Part shown: positions 47,191 to 59,600 of the stretch, one piece after another | Layout of the letters: the number at the start of each line of letters is the position of its first letter | Numbering within the stretch: the first letter of the stretch is position 1 | Assembly (NCBI GenBank): GCA_013397795.1 | Contig: VZTJ01005471.1 | Location: 1,150,938 to 1,214,937 of the forward strand | Source of the DNA: Orthonyx spaldingii | Taxonomy: Eukaryota; Chordata; Aves; Passeriformes; Orthonychidae | Direction: 5' to 3' | DNA length: 64,000 nucleotides | The notes under the pieces: generated by a model | What the model was told of the DNA's origin: nothing | Databases searched by the model: none | Seen by the model: only the letters and a program-made list of their open reading frames with translations | Program-made: the position numbers and the translations under genes

Positions 47191-48189
47191 ACACGCTGGC
47201 TGTCCTTCCTCCTTCTCCTCTTCCTCCTCCTCCTCTCACCCCGCTAAAATACGCACACCCAGCAGCTTTAATGTGATAGAAGAGGAGGTCTTGAGGAAAG
47301 TCAGAAGCATCTGGGGAAGGAAACATGTTGGACATGTAATGAGAAAAAGAGCTCAAGAGTTTCACCAGTGAGCCATGAAATGAAAAGTAACAGCTGATGT
47401 ACTGGAAGGAAGGAAGGAAAGACAGTCGTCATCCGGAGCTATGGATCCAAGGTTAACGGTGGGGGGGAAGGGGAGCTGGAACTTAAAAGTAATTACCCAG
47501 GCACAGGAGAGAGCGAAAGAAGAAAATCCAGGCTATTGTCTTGTGCTGCAATAGCTTGGAAAGAATCACCAGGAAAACTGGCAAACATTAGCAAAAGCCT
47601 TTGCATGATCAAGAGCCACTGCCCCTCTCCTTTTAGAAGCACGAGGCTGAGCACCTGATTTACTTTAAAAAACAAATAAACAAACAAAACACCCCAACAA
47701 AACAAAACAGAAAACCCATAGGACTATCAAGAATTTGCATTTTATATGCCCACAGTTGCTTGCCGGGGAGGCTGAAAGGAAGAAACTGCTTCACTTATTC
47801 CCCCTCCCCTCTCCCCAGTTAGAATATAAATACATAAAGGGCTTAGGAGCGGCAGTAGAGGTGTAGGGCGTAATCATGCATGGGGGTGTAGGTTAAAAAT
47901 ACCAACACCTCTGGAGAAAGAAAACCCCTTAATTTTTCATTTAGAAATATTACAATGAATGTGTTAGATGTTGAGAAGAACGTTGTGTTGTCCTGGTGAG
48001 ATGTGATGTTGAACAATATCAAATGCAAGGAATGGTTTTTCCTGCTCTTGTTTCATGACCTCACATACAAACACAGAGCAGGGCAGAAGTTCTCCAGCTT
48101 GGCAACGCAAGGCTGAGGAGCTGTAATTCCCACTGCCTGAGCCCTAATGCAGCTAGAGAGGTGATACATCCGCTCCCTGTCCCAGTTCA
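47191..48189. other. Unannotated sequence between two promoter-like blocks
   Basis: Contains a CCT-rich patch (47210-47235), a short GGAA run (47406-47421) and a G-run (47460-47467). No exon recognised. Confidence 0.4.
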
Positions 48190-48345
48190 TCCCATAGCAC
48201 GTGTGGACAAGGCTTTTCCACGAAGTTGGACCTGCACAGGTACCCCGGGGCGGGTCTGCTGCTGTGGCCCCTTGCCGCAGCTCCCTCGCTCCTTTGTTCC
48301 ACGGTAGTTGCGGCTTAACTACATCTCCCAGCAGGCAGCACTGGG
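48190..48345. promoter_or_regulatory. Candidate core promoter with ZNF143 motif
   Basis: ACTACATCTCCCAGCAGGC at 48318-48336 is an excellent match to the ZNF143/Staf motif (ACTACAnnTCCCAGCAnGC), which is strongly enriched at vertebrate transcription starts. Upstream are a GGGGCGGG box (48247-48254) and a CACGTG E-box (48198-48203). Local CpG content is raised. Together these suggest a bidirectional or housekeeping-type promoter about 1.2 kb from the 46.8-kb island. No transcript can be assigned from sequence alone. Confidence 0.6.
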
Positions 48346-49038
48346 AAAGTGGGGGAGAAAGGCTTTTGCACTCGTTTTCCTCCCCCATTACATTCCCCCT
48401 CAGTGATACGAAAAAACCATACTCACTTTGCTGACATATCATGTGCTTTGAGCAGACAAGAGGTGCAATGTTGCAAAAAGTCAGTTAAATCCTGAAGTAG
48501 GAAGGATGTAGCCCTGAGCTTTGAAATCTTAATAAATACACAAGAGAAGATATTTTTTTCTTTTGTGTGCAGGGCTGACTGCTGCCAGTCATTCTGGATA
48601 CACAACTTTTGCAACTGTTTCTTCATCGAAAGCTAAAGCACACACATGTCTTGCATAATGTTGTTTGCCACTATACAAATATTTCTTTTTTGGCCCCTGT
48701 AGAGCCTACAGATTGCTTTGCTGATCTTCTGCATCAGATGGCTTTATCCTTCTGGTACTGCATATATGCAGATCTGAGGTCTGTGTAAATATGTATAAAC
48801 AAAATGCATATTTTGTAACAGATTTATTTTTAGTCCCTATGTTTTTATGCTAGGGAGAAATAAGTTTGTTTAATTGATATCATTGGTGTATGAGTGGTTA
48901 GTGCTAACAGTAGAAGCTGAAACCTTATCAGGGCTTTTAGAATTAGAATTGCTGGTTGTAAGTGGTCTCTCTATAAACACTGTTCTCTTAGTTATTCTGC
49001 TGATTTTGGCAAAGTAATGCTTGTTTAAATTAAGAGGT
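48346..49038. other. Unannotated unique sequence
   Basis: AT-rich; nothing recognised. Confidence 0.4.
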
Positions 49039-49043
49039 GTCGC

Positions 49044-50425
49044 TGTTGTGGGTTTACCCAGGAATGGTCAGTCTTGCAAGTGACCTATGGTGCAGGAAGC
49101 AGTGCACCTTGCTTCCTGGGAAACAGAGCCAGTGACCAGCTAGTTTTGAGTATTGATGGGTATATAATCCAATTAAAAGTTGTTCCGCCTCCAGGGAAAA
49201 AACCATACTTAAGAGAGCTACACCTGAGAAAAAACCTTTTTTCCTGTCCTGTTGCTGCCAGAGAAGCAAGTCCTGTGCTTCTCTCTCTGGTAAGAGTGGG
49301 CCTTCAGAGCGGGGAGGGGGTGAGGTTTGGAAGAGAGTTTGCAGCAGTGCAAACTACTACTCCCTCTGTGGGGGAGGACCTGGCCTGAGCTCTCCGGCTC
49401 TGATGCAGCTGGGCAAAACATGTTCACTACAGCGGGCAGAGCTGGGCCCCTGCTCCAGGCGGGCAGGGGCTGGGCCGGCTCCCTCTGGGCCAGGTCAGCT
49501 TCGCAGAGCGAGGCTAATGAGACTCTTGACTGCTTCTGCCCGGCTCAGACTTTTTAAACAACCCGGGGAAAATCATGGGACTGTCACAGAGGCCTGAGAA
49601 AGAAATTAACCCTTTCATTGCCCAGATGAAACTTTCAGAAACTGATCTGCTCTTCCACAGATAGAAAAAGAGTGAGGACACCTACAAAAACACAGCATAG
49701 AGACTCAAAGTCAGTGAGAGAAACAGAGCTGAAGCTTAGAGGGAAGGAGCATGAGGAGTNNNNNNNNNNNNNNNNNNNNNNNNNNNNNNNNNNNNNNNNN
49801 NNNNNNNNNNNNNNNNNNNNNNNNNNNNNNNNNNNNNNNNNNNNNNNNNNNNNNNNNNNNNNNNNNNNNNNNNNNNNNNNNNNNNNNNNNNNNNNNNNNN
49901 NNNNNNNNNNNNNNNNNNNNNNNNNNNNNNNNNNNNNNNNNNNNNNNNNNNNNNNNNNNNNNNNNNNNNNNNNNNNNNNNNNNNNNNNNNNNNNNNNNNN
50001 NNNNNNNNNNNNNNNNNNNNNNNNNNNNNNNNNNNNCTGCTAGTTGTGAGGCTGAGAACCATAAGAACTGTATTTCTTGTGGAAAAGTCAACATGGTAAA
50101 GCAGGAAAAAACTCCTCTCCCTAAATGCCTGAAGAAAGACTAATTTAGAAGTGGTAAACTGACTGAAAGTCAAAGTGTTGTTTTTTGTATTGTCATTGAA
50201 AAAAATGGAGAGGTGGGAAGAGCAGGGGTGTTCTGAAAGTTTTGTTCTGGTTCTTAATTTTTTTTCCTTCCTCTTAAGTCTGTTAATAAACTTGCTTTAT
50301 ATGCTTTAAAGTTTGAGCCTGCTTTACCTACTCCTAATTCTTATCTCACAGCAAAATTGAATAAAATCTGGTAAGTGTGCTGGCATTTAGCCAGAAACTC
50401 AGGTGAATGAACTCAAACCACTACA
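49044..50425 (+). mobile_element. Solo ERV LTR (family F) containing an assembly gap
   Basis: A 1382-bp element including a 277-base N run. Ends are TGTTGTGGGTTTACCC and CAAACCACTACA, flanked by GTCGC (49039-49043) and GTCGG (50426-50430), a 5-bp duplication with one mismatch. In plus sense TATATAATC is at about 49160-49168 and AATAAA (gttaataaacttgc) near 50285-50290, about 135 bases before the end. The terminal words and the TATA/poly(A) order support LTR identity. The gap hides whether the middle is LTR repeats or something else. Confidence 0.8.
49760..50036. other. Assembly gap (277 N)
   Basis: A run of N. Open frames reported across it are meaningless. Its place inside an LTR suggests a tandem or GC-rich stretch that resisted assembly. 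Confidence 1.
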
Positions 50426-50430
50426 GTCGG

Positions 50431-51868
50431 TCTCAGGTTTCTAAAGAATCCTGGCAACAGAGTTTCTCTTCAAGAAGGGCTTGGAAGTGATGAGTATAAT
50501 GAACTCTGGGAGCAGCATGCCAAGCCTCTGCTCCTCAGAGAGATAGTTCCACTCACACACTGAGTGCTGCCCTGTGTGCGTGTGTTTGGAAGCCACATTT
50601 GAATCACAAAAGCAAGCTCAGGAGCAGACCTTGCACTCAAACATGTGGGTTTGGGCATATATGTGAGTGTCAAGGTATTTCTGTATGCGTGTAGACATAA
50701 ATAGCTATATAAATACTGCATATCCACTGTGCAACAATTGTCTGTGTGATACCATGTCAATATACACAATTGTCTGTGTAATGAGACAAATATAATGTCA
50801 ATATATAGGATTGAATTTTTTTTTTAAATTGCAAATTGGTTCAACTTCTCTGGCTGATTTGGCAGAGTAAATTATTATTGTTCCACTGCAGATTTCATCA
50901 CAGTATTTTGTCCTTGGTGTCCAAGGACACTTTGCCACGATTATTTTATTTTAAAGATCGTTACATGTATATTTTAAAAAATAGTCACCTGTGCTACTGA
51001 TAGTACAACCATTCTGGAGAGAGTAGTTTTAAATCTATGAGTTTTACATTAATTGTTTTCTGTTCCTGTCAGAATTGTAACAAAGATAACAATCCAAGCT
51101 GTTCCACCCCATTATACTATCACATTCATCTCTAAAGTCTGGGGCTCAACTTTTCTGAGGATTGCTAAAATCTATTAACAATCAGTGTTGCTTTCACTGA
51201 AATTAAAAACGATATCAAGGTGGTAGTTTTATATCAACTAAGTAGGGCTTTAGATGGTTGTTATAGTTTTACTACACATTGTATAACAGAGTTTTGAGCC
51301 AGATTTGTGACTTTAAGCCCCAGCCATAAGAAAGAGGCAGTAAGGAGGCGCTAAGACTCAGATGGGCCTCTTGGAGTCACATTTTCTTCACAGATCCATT
51401 TTGTTCCTAAGAACAAGTGCCCATCTACTCCTAACAACATTTTGCTACCTCCTTCCTTTTTCAAACACCTCCTGGTAGCTTCCATTGAGTGGTGGAGGGA
51501 TGGAGCAGGTTCTCTCAATCCTCACCTTTCCACCTGTTTCAGTGAAGAAATATCTGGTCTTACTGTTTTCTATCTGAATTCCAAGCTCTGGTGTGTTTTG
51601 TGTGTGTGCCTTGAGTTTGCTCAGGTTTCTGTGGCTGAGCTGTCATATCAGTCACAGTCTGGTCATCTAAACAAAGCTCTGTCAGGATGTTTGCTGGGAT
51701 GGTGGCCCTTTATACTCCATTTTTTAGTCCATCTGGATGCTGGCATTAAATGCACCCTTGCTCTTGGACAGGCTCAAGGGCTTCTTCAGCTCTGGGACAG
51801 GAACTATGAATTAGAGCTGGATAAAGGATACTTTTCCTCATTTGCTAGATGTTAAATATATTCCTGCC
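50431..51868. other. Unannotated unique sequence
   Basis: A 137-codon plus frame at 51442-51855 ends just before a CR1 tail and might be old CR1 or other repeat sequence; no domain recognised. Otherwise AT-rich DNA. Confidence 0.4.
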
Positions 51869-51945
51869 CACGGCAAGAGGATTGGACTAGATGACCTTGA
51901 AAGGTCCTTTCCAACCGAAATAATTATATGATTCTATAGATAGAT
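51869..51945 (+). mobile_element. CR1 LINE 3' tip, plus strand
   Basis: The extreme 3' end of a CR1: 'cacggcaagaggattggactagatgaccttgaaaggtcctttccaaccgaaataattatatgattctatag', closing with the ATTCTATAG-type tail. Only about 75 bases are clearly recognisable. How far it continues upstream cannot be told by eye. Confidence 0.9.
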
Positions 51946-52413
51946 ATTTAGTTGCCTTCACATTATGTATAGGCAGGAATGAGGACACATTTTCTAAGCC
52001 ATTTGTTGATCTGAATGGATTCAAGTTTATAATACTTTCATTTCCCAAGGTTGAATGCAGAATCAAGTAGAAGTTGAGTTTCTCCACTGCAAGCTTCTAT
52101 ATTGCAAGAATTAGTGAACTTGGTTTAAACAGTTTCTTTTGTGGCCTCCTGTAACACCTTTGCCACATACAATTTGTCTGCAGTTCTTCTATATATCTGC
52201 AGCCATTCAAGACAACCGTTCCATGTTTGTGCTCACTGACTTCCTCCCAAACTCAGTGAGAATATGATATTTCTAAGATGTTGAAGGCTGGGCTCAAATA
52301 CAACTTTCTTCCTTATAACATGTGGCTAGTGAAAACATTGCTCTTCTTACCCTGTCCTTACTGAATTCCGCTCTAGTTCTGCAAGCATTTAATTAATATT
52401 TTTTGTCATTATA
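51946..52413. other. Unannotated unique sequence
   Basis: Lies between two CR1 tips that face each other with opposite orientation. Nothing recognised. Confidence 0.4.
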
Positions 52414-52722
52414 TAGAATCATCACAGAATCCTGGAATAGTTTGGATTGGAAGGGACCTTAAAGCTCTTCTCCTTCCATCCCCTGCCATGGGCAGAGACA
52501 CATTCTACTAGACTAGGTTGCTCCAAGCCCCATCCAACCTGGCCTTGAACACTTCCAGGGATGAGGCAGCCACAGCTTCTCTGGGTAACCTGTGCCAACA
52601 CCTCACTGGCTTCACAGGGAATAGGTAAACTAACCCTACTCTCTTTCAGTATTAAGCCATTTTTCCTTGTCCTGTCACTCCAGGCCCTTGTACATAGTGT
52701 CTCTCCATCTTTCTTGTTGGCT
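52414..52722 (-). mobile_element. CR1 LINE 3' fragment, minus strand
   Basis: Inverted CR1 tail (tagaatcatcacagaatcctggaatag), then 'ttggaagggaccttaaagctc', 'ccctgccatgggcagagacacattctactagactaggttgctcc', 'cagcttctctgggtaacctgtgcc' and 'ccttgtcctgtcactccaggcccttgtacatagtgtctctccatctttcttg'. It belongs to the same CR1 type as 13764-14215. A short internal deletion is suggested where the 'agaatttcttcctaa' segment is missing. Confidence 0.92.
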
Positions 52723-54590
52723 GCAGAATCCTGTTTCAAAACTGATGGTATTTCATACTGTAAAACAGATGACCAGACCTGAAGTGAGATCTCTGGTTGC
52801 TATTCTGCTGATGATTACTGCTGAATTCCAGTTAGTGTTTTAGGTATAACATTTGAACCAGTAACTGAGGATGTTTTACATCAGGTAGATACAAAAAATA
52901 CTGTTAATGGCAAATACGTTTTGTAATTTCCTATGGCACTTGAGCAAATGAGTGTGGAATGCTTTCAGCAAAGTCAGTTGTGTGTTTCAGAGCCTACCAT
53001 AAAAAAGTAAAGAAAAAAAGATTAATACAAAGTGTTTTATCACTGACATCATAACAGATTGACAAAAAGTAAGAAATAGAAGGGGAAAGACCCATGGGCT
53101 TACTTCCAGTCCTGTAGAATCAAGGGAAGGAAAACTTGGATCCCAGTAAAACTTGTTGGCTTGTTTAACTTGGCAGCTGCAAAGTGATCCTAAAGGGACT
53201 CATCACTGAGGGAAAGCAAGGACTGAAAGTTGCTGGACCAGCCCTTTTAATAAGATCACATTTATTTTTGTGATGTGTTTTCACAGTATATATTTGCAAC
53301 TGGGAATTTGAAGGAAAACTTTTAGGAACAGAAACCAGACAGTACAGGAGACACCTTTCCAAGTCATGTTCTGTAGGTCCAAGTTATTTTTCATTATTTT
53401 TTGCCTTTCACTTTTGTAATCATGTATTTTCCCAGCAATGCAAATCAACCAAGGGTGAGATGAAGAAGTGTGGGGACCAGAGGATGCACACAGACGTTCC
53501 AACAGCAAACTCAGGATTGCTGAGCCAGGGCGCTCAAATGTCAGGAGTCAGCCTGTTCCTGGCTAGTCATGAGACTGAATTAAAAAATTATGAGCTGTTC
53601 TCAAAGCAAATTTGGGCTTCCTTTTGCTCACTCTTGGATTCTGGTTTTATCTTATGCCTGGGATATGTTTGCATGTTTTTCCCAATAGATAAAAGGACTA
53701 GAAGGGGATTTAAGTCCCAAACAAAGGGCATTTGAAAAAGCAAGTCAAATGCTAGTTTTGCAAGAATGGGCCAATGTGTAAAAACGTTTTTGCAGAGACA
53801 TAAAGAGAGTAAAACACGTATCACAGAACGTAGTAGGATGAATTGCTTGGCATCCTTACACAACTCACCTAGTATTTAACTGGGACAAGGACAGGGAGGC
53901 TGAGGTTTAGCCCAGAAAAGACAGGGAAAGCATTTAGGCTGGGGATTTAGTGTGGAAAACAGGAAGTATCAGGACATCAGTGGCCTTTTTGGCAAACTTG
54001 CATAAGCTGTAGCTTGGAGATTGGCATCCAGTTTTGGTCTGTGTGTCATTCAATCTGCTTGCTCTGACCGAGGCAGTGTGGCCGTGGCTGGGGCACAGGA
54101 TCTTCTGTGGGAGACACCACTACACCTGAGAGGTCTCTGTGCTCACCTGGGGAAGGAGCACAAGCATGGTGTGTGTATAGCCAGTGTCCATCTCCCTCCT
54201 TTATTTTGACAGCCGTGGCAACTTTTGGAAAGCACTCAGAAGTGTTCTGTTTTACCATCTTTTGGGAGAGAGCTCATGAGCGAGGTGAGAACACTTTAAT
54301 GCCTTACTAGATTATTGGTGGTCAGAAGAGAAAGCCTCATTCACACAAGGGTTTAATCTATTTTTTTCTGGTGGCCTGTTGTGTTTTGTCTTTGCACATC
54401 TTTTGTTGCACTTATGCTTAGTGCAGAGAGGACTATTTAAGGAACCTCACTATGCTTATTTAAAGAAGAGATAAAAACCTTGAGAATGCAGAATGTACTT
54501 TTTAATATTCTTTGGAGCTGTTCCCCATGATTACATGTTAAGGAAGACACAACCAATAATTGCATTGAACATGGAGACTTTCTATGACAA
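52723..54590. other. Unannotated unique sequence
   Basis: No repeat or gene recognised. Confidence 0.4.
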
Positions 54591-54593
54591 GTG

Positions 54594-54643
54594 TTTCATT
54601 TCATTTCATTTCATTTCATTTCATTTCATTTCATTTCATTTCA
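54594..54643. repeat. (TTTCA)10 microsatellite
   Basis: Ten uninterrupted TTTCA units followed by a T run. A frame through it reads as a repeating HFISF peptide, which is a repeat artefact. Confidence 0.97.
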
Positions 54644-54651
54644 TTTTTTTA

Positions 54652-56530
54652 ACCTCAGCTTGTACAGCTCCTAGCACAGTTGTCATACTGGGGAGCCTAT
54701 GTGTGTGCCACTGCAATACTAGGAGATAATTAGTGTACCCTGCTCCAGAGATGAGTGCATGGACTGCATGAAGAATATCCTGTTGCTCAACACTTCGTAT
54801 TTGACTTTCTCAGACCTCCTGTTTTGAAGATGATATTCCCACAGCCTCACTCTGTGGTGCTCTGCAATGTTGCTTTCCAGTGATATTAACAGGAATGGTA
54901 TTGATCTGAATATATTCCCAGAGTGATCCTTGGAGCAAAATCTGTTGAACGAGTGTTATGTACAAATTCACCTCAATGTACAAAAGAAATTCAATTCTCT
55001 CCTTCAAACCAGAGTGATAAAAGGATTCTGGTGACTGGATGAGACTTGCAAGACAGTAAGGCTGGAAGTGAGGGACAACAGCAGCAACAATAAAATTGCA
55101 AAAGAGGAGTGGGATGAAGACAGAAAAGAAATACAATATCTAGGAAGTTTCTGTAGTTAAATCCATGTTAAATATCCATGTTCTGCAAATGATACAAATT
55201 GATATAGTTTCAAAAAGCCATTATTGGGACTCCACTATGGGAGTTCAATATATTTTCTGCTCTAGGGCTTTGTTCAGCAGAAATGTTAAGCAGGACTTCT
55301 GTGTGCAGGAGCCTGCTGAATACAGTGAAATGGGCTGCTTCATCTTTTTATCCCATTCAGCAGAAATTTGACTGTCCTGTGAAAATATGTCTCAGTACTG
55401 CTGGGAACTTTTGCATAGAGCCAAAGAGAGGTGAAGGCTTCACTGTAATGCTCCTCTTGCTCCCTGCTGGATCACTGTCTGTTCATTGCCCTACAAAGCC
55501 CTCTTGCTTTTTGCCACAGAAATTAATTTAATATTTTCCTTTGGAGTAAAAGTGGCTTTGGGTTAAGTCCCACATGGGAGAACAAAACCTTGGGAATAGA
55601 TGTGCATGCACTTTGTGTAAGAGCAAAATGTAGCATCAGGCAGCTGAGTCAACTGTGATGGAGCCAAGGTGACAGGTATCAGTTCTTCTTCTACACTTGA
55701 CCAGGGGGAGATGACAGAGAACAGAAAGTTTATGGCCTCTGCCAGATCCAGGCCTGGTTTTTAGGGTAGTAGGACAAACACAGATTTCCCCCATGACAGA
55801 AGACTTATTTGGTGGAGTGAAGACATTAGTGGCATCTCTTCCATAAGAGTGTGGTTGAATTGTGAATCAGGCTTGGGCTGATGGCTGCTTTTTCTTTCCT
55901 ATCTTTCCCTACTAGAAAACTTAAAGGAATTTCCAAACTGCTAAAAAGGTTTAAATTCATAACTCTTGTTTGAAAGAGGCTCCTAAATCTCCTTGGCAGC
56001 TTGGGAAACCTTAGGCCTAGCATGAGACATTTTTGCCATTACTTGACTTTCAACCAGGTTTGTCTATCAATCTGTCCAGATTTTCCCAGGTGCCACTGGG
56101 AGATGAAACTGCTCAGAAAGCATTCTGTAGAAACAGTTGGTTCATTACCTCCTGCCTGAAAAGGAGGTCAAGGCATGCTCTGGAAAATGATACTGGAAGG
56201 GATGAACTGCTCTTTTCTGAGGAAGGAGTCAGATAAGGAGAACACTTGCTATGAACTTTAATATCCTGCTAAATTCTTAATTAATGTGAAATGGCTGGCA
56301 ATAAGTGATATTCAGATGAGATAGGATTCTTTTCTCAAAAGAGATGAGCAGCCCAGTTTCAAGGACTCAGTGGGGCTCAAGTATGAGTGCACACATTCTG
56401 GAAGGGTTGAAGCATTGCAAATCCAAGTGACTGATTCACTTGGAGGATATGAGTTTATTTTCCAAACTTTTTGCACTTTGACACAAAGTTATGCTGTATT
56501 ACCTGTTCTTATGCTTCTACCCTAAATTTA
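54652..56530. other. Unannotated unique sequence
   Basis: No repeat or gene recognised. Confidence 0.4.
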
Positions 56531-56633
56531 AAAAAGGAAGAAAAGGAGGGAGGGAGGGAGGCAGGAAGGAAGGCAGGGAGGCAGGGAGGAAGGGAGGAAG
56601 GAAGGAAGGAAGGAAGGAAGGAAGGAAGGAAGG
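56531..56633. repeat. (GGAA)n / (GGGA)n microsatellite
   Basis: About 100 purine bases. The left part is GGGA/GGCA-rich and interrupted. The right part (about 56593-56632) is a cleaner (GGAA)n array of about ten units. It encodes only repetitive KEGR strings. Confidence 0.96.
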
Positions 56634-56639
56634 CTAGTG

Positions 56640-59600
56640 AATTTGTCTGCTCTTTGTTTTCATGTGTGTAACTTGGTACAACTCAAATTGACTTGATTCT
56701 TCAGAAAAAAAAAAAAGTTAGCACCTTTTCCAATGTGAGAAGAGAAACATCCAGAATTTGCTTGTCAAATTTAACAATATTCCTTGAGCATCAAGGTCAC
56801 GGGAGGGATTTTCAGAAGTGTTCATCATTATTATACCTCATTTGAATTTTACTCCTCACTTCAAAGTTAGTGATGTCAGCCCAGCGTGAAAGCTTTAGGG
56901 AATCACACTGCATTGATTTAGATCTCATGGGCAGTGGTTGCTCCGCACTGACATCCGGATGTGAATCAGGGCTGGGTTACACTCTCAGGACTTGCTTCAA
57001 TCCAGGCACAGCTCCTGTTCACAGTAAGCTGCTGAAGTTCTTTCTGCCCTGACTGTGCAGAAACAGTAGGAGCCTTTTCCAGAAAGAACCATTTTCTTGA
57101 GTGGCTTTTCCCAAATGTCTAAGACTATGTGGAGTTTAGCTCCCTTTCCATGCAGGCTGCTCTATCATATGGGGACCTTACTAGAATTTGGGTTTTCACA
57201 GGAGTACACTTTAATATAATTTACATGGATTTAAAAGTGTGTTTAGAGAGATTCAAAATCTTCTTTCAAACCAAAAAGAAGTGACTCAGAAGAAAATTCT
57301 TTTGTTTTAACTCTTCCCAGGGAAAATGAACACAAAAAACCCCTATAGTGCATCAAGCTTCCAAAAAGCAGTTCATTCACTTTACCAGACACTGTGGAGT
57401 GCGTGGTATGTGAGCAGCAGCACACAAAAACTAGGTTTGGTATTTAGAATAAAAATAAATTGGAGAGGGAATGGAAGTGACTTTACTTCTTTGCCCCCAA
57501 ATAAGGTGTGTGCACCTAGTGTTTAGTTATGGTGGATGACTAAAAGAACTTCAGTTAATCCTTCACCTTCGCTCCTGACTGGAGAGGAATGTATTGTGTG
57601 TCCCTTGGCCTGAAGTTCTACATTATACTTACTGATGCAGCTATTTTTCAAAAAAACAGCATGGGGGCAGTGCTGCTGGGCTTGCAAATATGCCAAAATG
57701 TTTGATTTGAACAGATTTTTTTCCTTGCATTGGCGTGTCTGCATTTTTCAGAAGTCCTTTTACCTGTGGGTATGACAACACAGGAGGGATTTTTCAAGGT
57801 CTAAAATGAAAGCAAAAGCCCAGTTGACAGTTTACACTGGCACATAATCCACTGGAAGTTTGTCAAATGCACAAAAATGCTGGTAGCATTTTGCATTTAA
57901 AGGGCCAAATCTTTTTGGCAGATGGAATCAGGCATTGTTAATACATAGAATGGAATTTTGTCCATCTTGAGATTCACAGTCTGCTTGGGGGATCTAATTC
58001 TGTAATTCAGACAGAAGGCTAAAATGAGGTAGCTGGGAAAAATCAGGGGAAATAGAGAGATGAAAGAACAGAATGAAAGGCAGAACAGGAAAGTGCTTAT
58101 AACACAATGAGAGAACAAGGGAAATTGTTATCATTAGAGAAATGCTCAGAGCTAACAATGGAAAGGAAACCATTTAATTGCAAACAATGGACTTGAGACC
58201 ACAAGAAGAAGAGCTCCTACCTCAAGAGAAAAGCCAGAATGTAAGCACCTAACACCTCCTGAAATCAAAGAAATTGATGCTTTGGAAGACAAGTCAGATC
58301 TGTAAGGTTGTTTGGGATCCAGTCAGAGGTATAAATATCTTTATAAATTTAGTCCTAAGACTCTCAGACCTTCAGAGGAAATCTGTGTTCCAGAACTGGG
58401 ATGCAGCTGATGGAAGTGAATGTAGAATGACAGAAAAGTCCCATGAGTCAGATCCTGAATGCCTTGCTAGAACATAGAGAAGGAAATTTGCCTTTAATAC
58501 TGATTGGATGAAGACTGCAGAAAAGCCTCAAGATGTTTTGTTATAAATGCAAGTTTAGAAGCAGTAAGTGTTAGAGACAGGCTGAAGTGAGTCTTTTGGT
58601 TGCACTCTAAAATCTGTACCTGCCATTATGGCAATATCCTAGAACAGCATCCTGGCTCCGGTTCGATTGGTACTGCAGCTTCTATAGTTTTCAGAGTAAA
58701 CCTTTTTCCATAAACAAAAGCCAGGAGAGTGTGTTTATATCTCTCTAAGAGTCTTTGAGTTAAGAACGATCTTGTGCTTGTCTTGACTGATATTAAGAGT
58801 ATTTCTGAGAAGTCAGTATGTGTGAATCATTTTGGTAGATGTGGAAGAAGTAAAGCAAGGAGATAAACATGTTCAGAAAAATCTTGATACTTCCTTAAAG
58901 CCTAGGAGTATCTTAAACTTCTTTTAAGTTCCGTTTTACATTTGGAAGATAGTTGCACATAAGGAATAATAGTTTAAAGAATTCCAGTTAAGAGGGGATT
59001 GCCACAATTCGGCAGAGATTTTTTGCATGGTTGAGAGGGTGAGCTCTCTTTTCCCACGCTGAATCTCCAAAGGCATTGTAATGCAGTTTGGTCTTGTTCT
59101 TGCCTAGCAATGCGTCATTAATAGCTGGGGTCCTCGCAGCTTTCAAGTGCATGATGCAGAAACGATCCAAGGAGAATAAATTCTGCTTCTGTGACCCTGA
59201 TTTTACTCCAGTAAAGAAGGGAAAAAGATACAATGCCTCTTGCAATTGCATGCAGGAGCTACTTAATGAACCTGTAAAGAATAACTGATTCACAACTCTG
59301 GTGAAGGAATTGTGGGAATATGGGCACTCCTAGTAATGAGACAATGAAGATGTCAAAGACTTAGAAAAGAACCCAGAGGATCAGATCTTTAGACAAATGT
59401 TTCAGCCTCCTACATAGCTTAGACTTCAGCATTTCATTGTTCTTCATATCCCTTCCCTCTGATGATCACAAGGAGTTAATGAATTTCCTGACTCATTTTG
59501 CCTCTCCCAAAGGTTTTTCCACCAGAGACAAGAGTTGGATACATCTCTCAATCTTACTGAGATAACTAACCATCATCTCTAGTCTCCAGATAAATCTTTT

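Noticed and set aside
47315..47340. Possible p53 site with two CATG cores
   Set aside because: Core spacing is 9 rather than 10 bases and flanking bases do not fit the consensus.
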